Part shown: positions 23,247 to 26,352 of the stretch, piece by piece | How the letters are laid out: every line of letters starts with the position of its first letter | How positions within the stretch are numbered: position 1 is the first letter of the stretch | Assembly: GCA_031374415.1 (NCBI GenBank) | Contig: JANMGB010000354.1 | Span: 1-26,352 of the forward strand | Length of the DNA: 26,352 bases | Direction of reading: 5' to 3' | Source: CANHBY01 sp031374415 | GTDB lineage: Bacteria; Pseudomonadota; Gammaproteobacteria; Burkholderiales; Burkholderiaceae_C | Program-made: the position numbers and the translations under genes | The notes under the pieces: model-generated | Told to the model about the DNA's origin: nothing | Seen by the model: only the letters and a program-made list of their open reading frames with translations | The model's database searches: none

Positions 23247-24155
23247 ATGGCCGCGAAAAAATTGTCATCGCGCGGGGGCTATATTGCGCCATGTTCACCT
23301 CAAGTCGCTGCCATTATTGAAAGTCTGGGCAAAGAAGACGGGCGCGCGCAGCTGGGGCCGGACAACACTCCTCCACCGCGCTATCTGGTGAACTTACTGG
23401 TCGAGCAAGCCGCCGCCGCCGGGCACCCAGACCCGACGCGCGCGCCCATCATCCAGTTCGACTTGGTGCGCATGTGCGTCGAAGACTCGGCGTGGGACGT
23501 GCGCATGAGCGCGGCCGCGCGGATCGGCGCGCACACACAGCCTTCTTGGTGCAACAGGCTTGTTCTGCCCAACATATTATCCAACTACTACCACCTTGTG
23601 CGGTCCACGCCGCGCACCTCGTGCTTCTCGGTCTGGGTCGGCATCAGGCACGTGCCACCCGCTGCGCAGCCCTCGGCGCAGCCCTCGGCGCAGCTCTCGG
23701 CGCTGCGCAAGCCGCGACCAGAGCGCGAAGCGGTCGAGCACGGCCCCGTAGAGTTGGGCTTTAACGCGCTTGTCGAGCTGGCCTGCATGGACGACGTCAG
23801 CGTGCGCAAGCTCGACGGCGACGAGCTGGCAAAGCACGTCGCCGCGCACGCCGCGTGCATCACGACGCTACGCGCACGTGCGGACGAGGCGGGCGGCCCA
23901 GCGGTCAGCGCAGGCGCGCTCTACGCCGTGCAGACTGTGCCTGCCGCGACCGCGCGCTTGCGTCCCTACTTTTACTTGTGTCGCACGACGCCCGAGCTTG
24001 ACGAGCCCGGCGCCAGCGAGCGCCCCGCCACGTGGCTTGCGCTTGCGCGCGCACCATTGCGCAAGCGCGCGCGCCCTGCCGACAAGCACGAGGACGGCGC
24101 CAAGCCAGCGGCGGCAAAGCGCGCACGCACTCGGCGCGTGCATTTTGCGCAATGA
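23247..24155 (+). CDS. Unknown 302-residue protein with basic nuclear-signal-like C-terminus
   Basis: No family is recognised. The upstream frame start at 23220 is GTG and would read through the motif, so ATG 23247 is used. The N-terminal 130 residues look globular (PPPRYLVNLLVEQAAAAG, IIQFDLVRMCVED, NILSNYYHLVRSTPRTSCFSVW). A short QPSAQPSAQ repeat (DNA about 23663-23705) divides it from a helical second half. The C-terminus RKRARPADKHED...AKRARTRR is rich in basic residues and resembles a bipartite nuclear signal. Similar basic ends occur on the 2120-3085 and 3246-3896 proteins, suggesting several nuclear proteins in this region. The function is unknown. Confidence 0.73.
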   Translation: MAAKKLSSRGGYIAPCSPQVAAIIESLGKEDGRAQLGPDNTPPPRYLVNLLVEQAAAAGHPDPTRAPIIQFDLVRMCVEDSAWDVRMSAAARIGAHTQPSWCNRLVLPNILSNYYHLVRSTPRTSCFSVWVGIRHVPPAAQPSAQPSAQLSALRKPRPEREAVEHGPVELGFNALVELACMDDVSVRKLDGDELAKHVAAHAACITTLRARADEAGGPAVSAGALYAVQTVPAATARLRPYFYLCRTTPELDEPGASERPATWLALARAPLRKRARPADKHEDGAKPAAAKRARTRRVHFAQ

Positions 24156-24178
24156 TAAATAAAGCAAAATCGGTCTTG

Positions 24179-24961
24179 TCACGCTTGCCGGCTTGAATTA
24201 AATGCCGCGTGCACTGAGACTCGATTATCAGCGGCAGGGCTTGCTGACAGTGTGTTAATACCGTACATGTCATCAGGGTCATTTGCTGCCCACGTTGACG
24301 CATGAACATACTCGGCTTCGTGTAATGGGCGCCCCAGCAGTCTAGCAAACCGGATCGCACCTTCTCGTGACGCCGCGTCTGCGCGCTTGTGGCACGCGTT
24401 ACGCATGTTGACGAATTCAATGTCATATCTATATTCGCCAGCCACGTTATAGCGAGATTGTCCCATGCGTAATTCGTCAATTAAGCGTGATTTGAATATG
24501 AATTCCATTCGTATTTCTTCCTGCTCTTGCAGTTGCACCGTGAGTTCTTGCTGAAAGGCTGCTTGAAATGCAAAAAACAGGGCCGCCTCGCATTCCGCCT
24601 CGCATTCCGCCTCGCGTTCGGCCAATGGACGCGTGATAGCCGTCTTGATTTTTGTCCATTTTCTTCTGAAGGACCCGAGCCGCTGGCTTGGCTGCGCGGG
24701 CGCGAGCGCTGGCACGGGCGCCGGCACGGGCGCTGACACCAAGCGCGGCAGCACGAAATCGTCGGTCATGGGTGCGGGCCCGGATGCGGGCGCGGGCACG
24801 CCCATGTCCATGACGGAGATTGCCACGTCGTACGCGGGCGGCGGCGACGGCGCGGCCGTCGCCTCGTACGCGAGCGGTGGCTGTGGCACACGGCCTGTGT
24901 CACCAAGCGGCGCAACTTGCGCACACCTGTGCAGGCCGGCGCGTCTGGCGAGGTGCGTCAT
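24179..24961 (-). CDS. Unknown protein with PPxY motif, possible ESCRT/Nedd4 recruiter
   Basis: This is a 260-residue protein. The N-terminal 50 residues contain PQPPLAYEA and PSPPPAYDV; the second has a PPxY motif (PPAY), the type of late-domain signal that viral structural proteins use to bind WW domains of Nedd4-family ubiquitin ligases. A Pro/Ala-rich linker follows (APVPAPVPALAP). Then comes a basic stretch RRKWTKIKTAI and a Glu-rich, probably coiled-coil helix with AECEAECEA repeats (DNA about 24590-24620) and ELTVQLQEQEEI. The C-terminal third has MRNACHKRADAASREGAIRFARLLGRP. The ATG at 24961 has ACACTCGACTTG 7 bases upstream. It converges with the 23247 gene with 23 bases between the ends. 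A WW interaction is inferred from the motif. Confidence 0.72.
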   Translation of the reverse strand: MTHLARRAGLHRCAQVAPLGDTGRVPQPPLAYEATAAPSPPPAYDVAISVMDMGVPAPASGPAPMTDDFVLPRLVSAPVPAPVPALAPAQPSQRLGSFRRKWTKIKTAITRPLAEREAECEAECEAALFFAFQAAFQQELTVQLQEQEEIRMEFIFKSRLIDELRMGQSRYNVAGEYRYDIEFVNMRNACHKRADAASREGAIRFARLLGRPLHEAEYVHASTWAANDPDDMYGINTLSASPAADNRVSVHAAFNSSRQA

Positions 24962-24968
24962 GCCAAAT

Positions 24969-24980
24969 CAAGTCGAGTGT
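24969..24980 (-). promoter_or_regulatory. Promoter-like 12-mer ACACTCGACTTG
   Basis: On the minus strand this lies 7 bases before the ATG at 24961. It is the same 12-mer as at 22223. The 122-base divergent region also holds a CACTTGAGTGCAGTGC palindrome-like stretch at about 24993-25008. Confidence 0.6.
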
Positions 24981-25043
24981 GCGCGCGCTCAGCACTTGAG
25001 TGCAGTGCAGAGCGGGGCAGAGCAGGCTTGAGCGCGTGCACAC

Positions 25044-25055
25044 ACACCTGACTTG
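25044..25055 (+). promoter_or_regulatory. Promoter-like 12-mer ACACCTGACTTG
   Basis: This 12-mer lies 28 bases before the ATG at 25084. It keeps the second ACTTG half; the first half has one change from ACACT. Confidence 0.5.
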
Positions 25056-25083
25056 CGCCAGCTGGCTAGCTAGTTACTCGAGC

Positions 25084-25920
25084 ATGAAGCTGAACGCGCA
25101 CGTGCCCCGCGCAGAGTTTGCCGCGCAGAGCTTATTAATACAGAGCGCGCGGCTCCAGATAGACGAGCTGCACATTGACAATTTCTTGGATGTTGAACAT
25201 GGCAAGCAACCGCGCGTGCACGGCAAATGTTTCATATACCAGTATTGCAAATGCGACCGCACAACTATCGGCACGCTGCTGTCGCCGAGCGCGCAAATTG
25301 ACACGGTTGTGCTGGACATGCATAGTTCCACGATATTGCTGCAGGCGCTTGGCCCATGTTTCAAGGCTGCGCTGTTTGGGTCCACAGAGCGCCGCGTGCG
25401 CGTGCTGCGCGTCGAGCGCGTCTTGATCGGACCTGTCGAAATTGTCGCGCTTGCCGCGCTTGTCGCGCCGTGGGTGCAAACGCTTGAGATAAAGCCGCTA
25501 GAAAGCTTTTACAGGCATGCGCGCGAGCCCGCGCGCGCAGTGTGGTACAACCTTAGCTTTCCGGGAACCATGAGTTTGGACACTGATCTGCGCGCCACCG
25601 GTCTGACCAGCTTTATTCTCGGAAAGGCGCGCGTCTTTGCTTATGGGCCGGCATGGTGGCAGCACAAGCACGCGCTGTGGACGTACGAGACGCACGCCGC
25701 CTACGCGCCTGTGTTCCGCGCGAGCGTGCGCACGCTCTACGCGCTGGCGCGCGTGCGGCGCGCGGGCGCGGGCGCTGGCGCTGACGTCAAGGCCAACGCA
25801 GCGCATGCCGCGCTGGCGTGCATGCCCGACGAGCTGCTTGTCGAGCTTGTGCGCGCGCTGGCCTGCACCACGTACGCGCGCCTCTACGCCATGGGCGAGG
25901 CCTGCGACTCGGCCAAGTGA
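25084..25920 (+). CDS. Protein with C-terminal F-box-like segment, paralog of the 22247 gene
   Basis: This is a 278-residue protein. It shares with the 22247-23197 product the segment WTYETHAAYAPVFRASVRTL (then YALAR) and the C-terminal MPDELLVELVRALACTTYARL, again an F-box-like start at the very end. It also shares an IDTVVLDM...VRVLRVERV...LVAPWVQTLEI stretch with strand/loop alternation. The N-terminal third differs. Together they look like a small lineage-specific family that may present targets to SCF ubiquitin ligases, but a functional F-box needs more sequence after LPxELL than is present here. The ATG at 25084 has the 12-mer 28 bases before. Confidence 0.75.
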   Translation: MKLNAHVPRAEFAAQSLLIQSARLQIDELHIDNFLDVEHGKQPRVHGKCFIYQYCKCDRTTIGTLLSPSAQIDTVVLDMHSSTILLQALGPCFKAALFGSTERRVRVLRVERVLIGPVEIVALAALVAPWVQTLEIKPLESFYRHAREPARAVWYNLSFPGTMSLDTDLRATGLTSFILGKARVFAYGPAWWQHKHALWTYETHAAYAPVFRASVRTLYALARVRRAGAGAGADVKANAAHAALACMPDELLVELVRALACTTYARLYAMGEACDSAK

Positions 25921-25989
25921 ATCCCATGCTTACGCACGCCAACGTTGCGCATGCTGTACGTGCGCATAAGGATGCGCGCAAGTGCGTGC

Positions 25990-26001
25990 AGCACTGCACG
26001 G
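25990..26001 (+). promoter_or_regulatory. Promoter-like motif of the secreted-protein gene
   Basis: AGCACTGCACGG, a CACTGCAC form of the common motif, lies 3 bases before the ATG at 26005 and helps to pick this start over ATGs at 25951 and 25972. Confidence 0.45.
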
Positions 26002-26004
26002 GAC

Positions 26005-26352
26005 ATGCGCAAAGGGTATCACGCCTTAATTGTTGTCGCGTGCTTGCTTTTTGTCATTCGCGAGTGCGCGGCGCAAAAAGGATGCTGCAGAGGAGATTGC
26101 AGCACTCCGCCTAGTTCTACTTTAAAAACGTACTATGTTTGCGTGAATGGTACTGCATGTAACAAGCTCACGCTGGCTGCCGCGGTGACAGCTTTTCTTG
26201 GAGTGCCGGCAACTTGCGTGAACTTTGGAAGCAGTGCCTGTTTTGCGTGTCCGGTTACCGGTATTGCATCGCTTAGTATGTCATGCGGCGCTACCTCGGA
26301 GTGCAGTCCCCCACCGTCACCGCCGCCGCGCCCACCTCCCCCACCGCGTCCG
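26005..26352 (+). CDS. Secreted Cys-rich/Pro-rich protein, 5' part only (runs off the window)
   Basis: The frame is open from the ATG at 26005 to the last base (116 codons) with no stop, so the gene is cut by the window edge. The product begins MRKGYHALIVVACLLFVI, a basic n-region and hydrophobic core, then RECAAQ, which suggests signal peptidase cleavage near residue 24. The mature part starts CCRGDC and has many Cys (CVNGTACNK, ACFACPVTG, MSCGATSEC), pointing to disulfides. It then enters SPPPSPPPRPPPPPRP. Ser-Pro repeats of this type are found in hydroxyproline-rich wall glycoproteins of algae and plants, including pherophorins. A surface or secreted protein acquired from, or acting on, the host is plausible. 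Two in-frame ATGs lie upstream (25951, 25972) but would put residues ahead of the signal peptide. Confidence 0.72.
   Translation, partial: MRKGYHALIVVACLLFVIRECAAQKGCCRGDCSTPPSSTLKTYYVCVNGTACNKLTLAAAVTAFLGVPATCVNFGSSACFACPVTGIASLSMSCGATSECSPPPSPPPRPPPPPRP

Overview
The window is about 26 kb of very GC-rich, intronless, gene-dense DNA with AT-rich palindromic islands between genes. It looks like part of a large dsDNA virus of a eukaryote, probably a protist, or such a virus integrated in a host genome. The reasons are a eukaryote-type histone H3, two subunits of a eukaryote/archaeal-type RNA polymerase (RPB3-like and RPB2), F-box-like proteins, a small tRNA cluster, mostly unrecognisable ORFs, and a shared promoter-like motif close to most start codons. 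One protein (12845-14653) has the layout of an HK97-type phage/herpesvirus portal. If that holds, the mix of a tailed-phage-like virion module with an NCLDV-like transcription module and H3 would fit the mirusvirus type better than a classical nucleocytovirus. This placement is inference. No major capsid protein, terminase or DNA polymerase is present to test it.

Layout. 25-1654 (+): RPB3-like subunit followed one base later by an unknown gene. 1655-2119: AT-rich palindromic MITE-like element A. 2120-3896 (-): two unknown genes with similar basic C-termini, possibly paralogs. 4134-4556 (+): histone H3. 4606-11911 (-): a same-strand block of RPB2 (11911 to 7025), a Ser-rich protein, an F-box protein and an unknown protein. 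11912-12844: MITE-like copies B and C. 12845-14653 (-): portal-like protein. 14874-17195 (+): large Ala-rich unknown protein, probably divergent from the portal gene. 17197-17608: long palindrome holding MITE-like copy D. 17844-20279 (+): two unknown proteins. 20349-21303: a unit with about 144-bp terminal inverted repeats around one gene. 21793-22179: tRNA-Glu(CUC), tRNA-Gly(UCC), tRNA-Glu(UUC). 22247-25920: two paralogous proteins with F-box-like C-termini, with a nuclear-signal protein and a PPxY protein between them. 26005 to the window end: the start of a secreted, Cys- then Pro-rich protein that runs off the edge.

Regulation. A 12-mer close to ACACTGCACTTG (two ACT half-sites 7 bp apart, best written ACACTNNACTTG) lies just upstream of, or touching, most start codons on both strands. 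In two cases it overlaps the stop codon of the preceding gene. It served here to choose between ATG and non-ATG starts. Tandem 4-15 bp repeats lie in several leaders. The A-D palindromes share arms, and the inverted repeats of the 20349-21303 unit look like a diverged version of the same arm.
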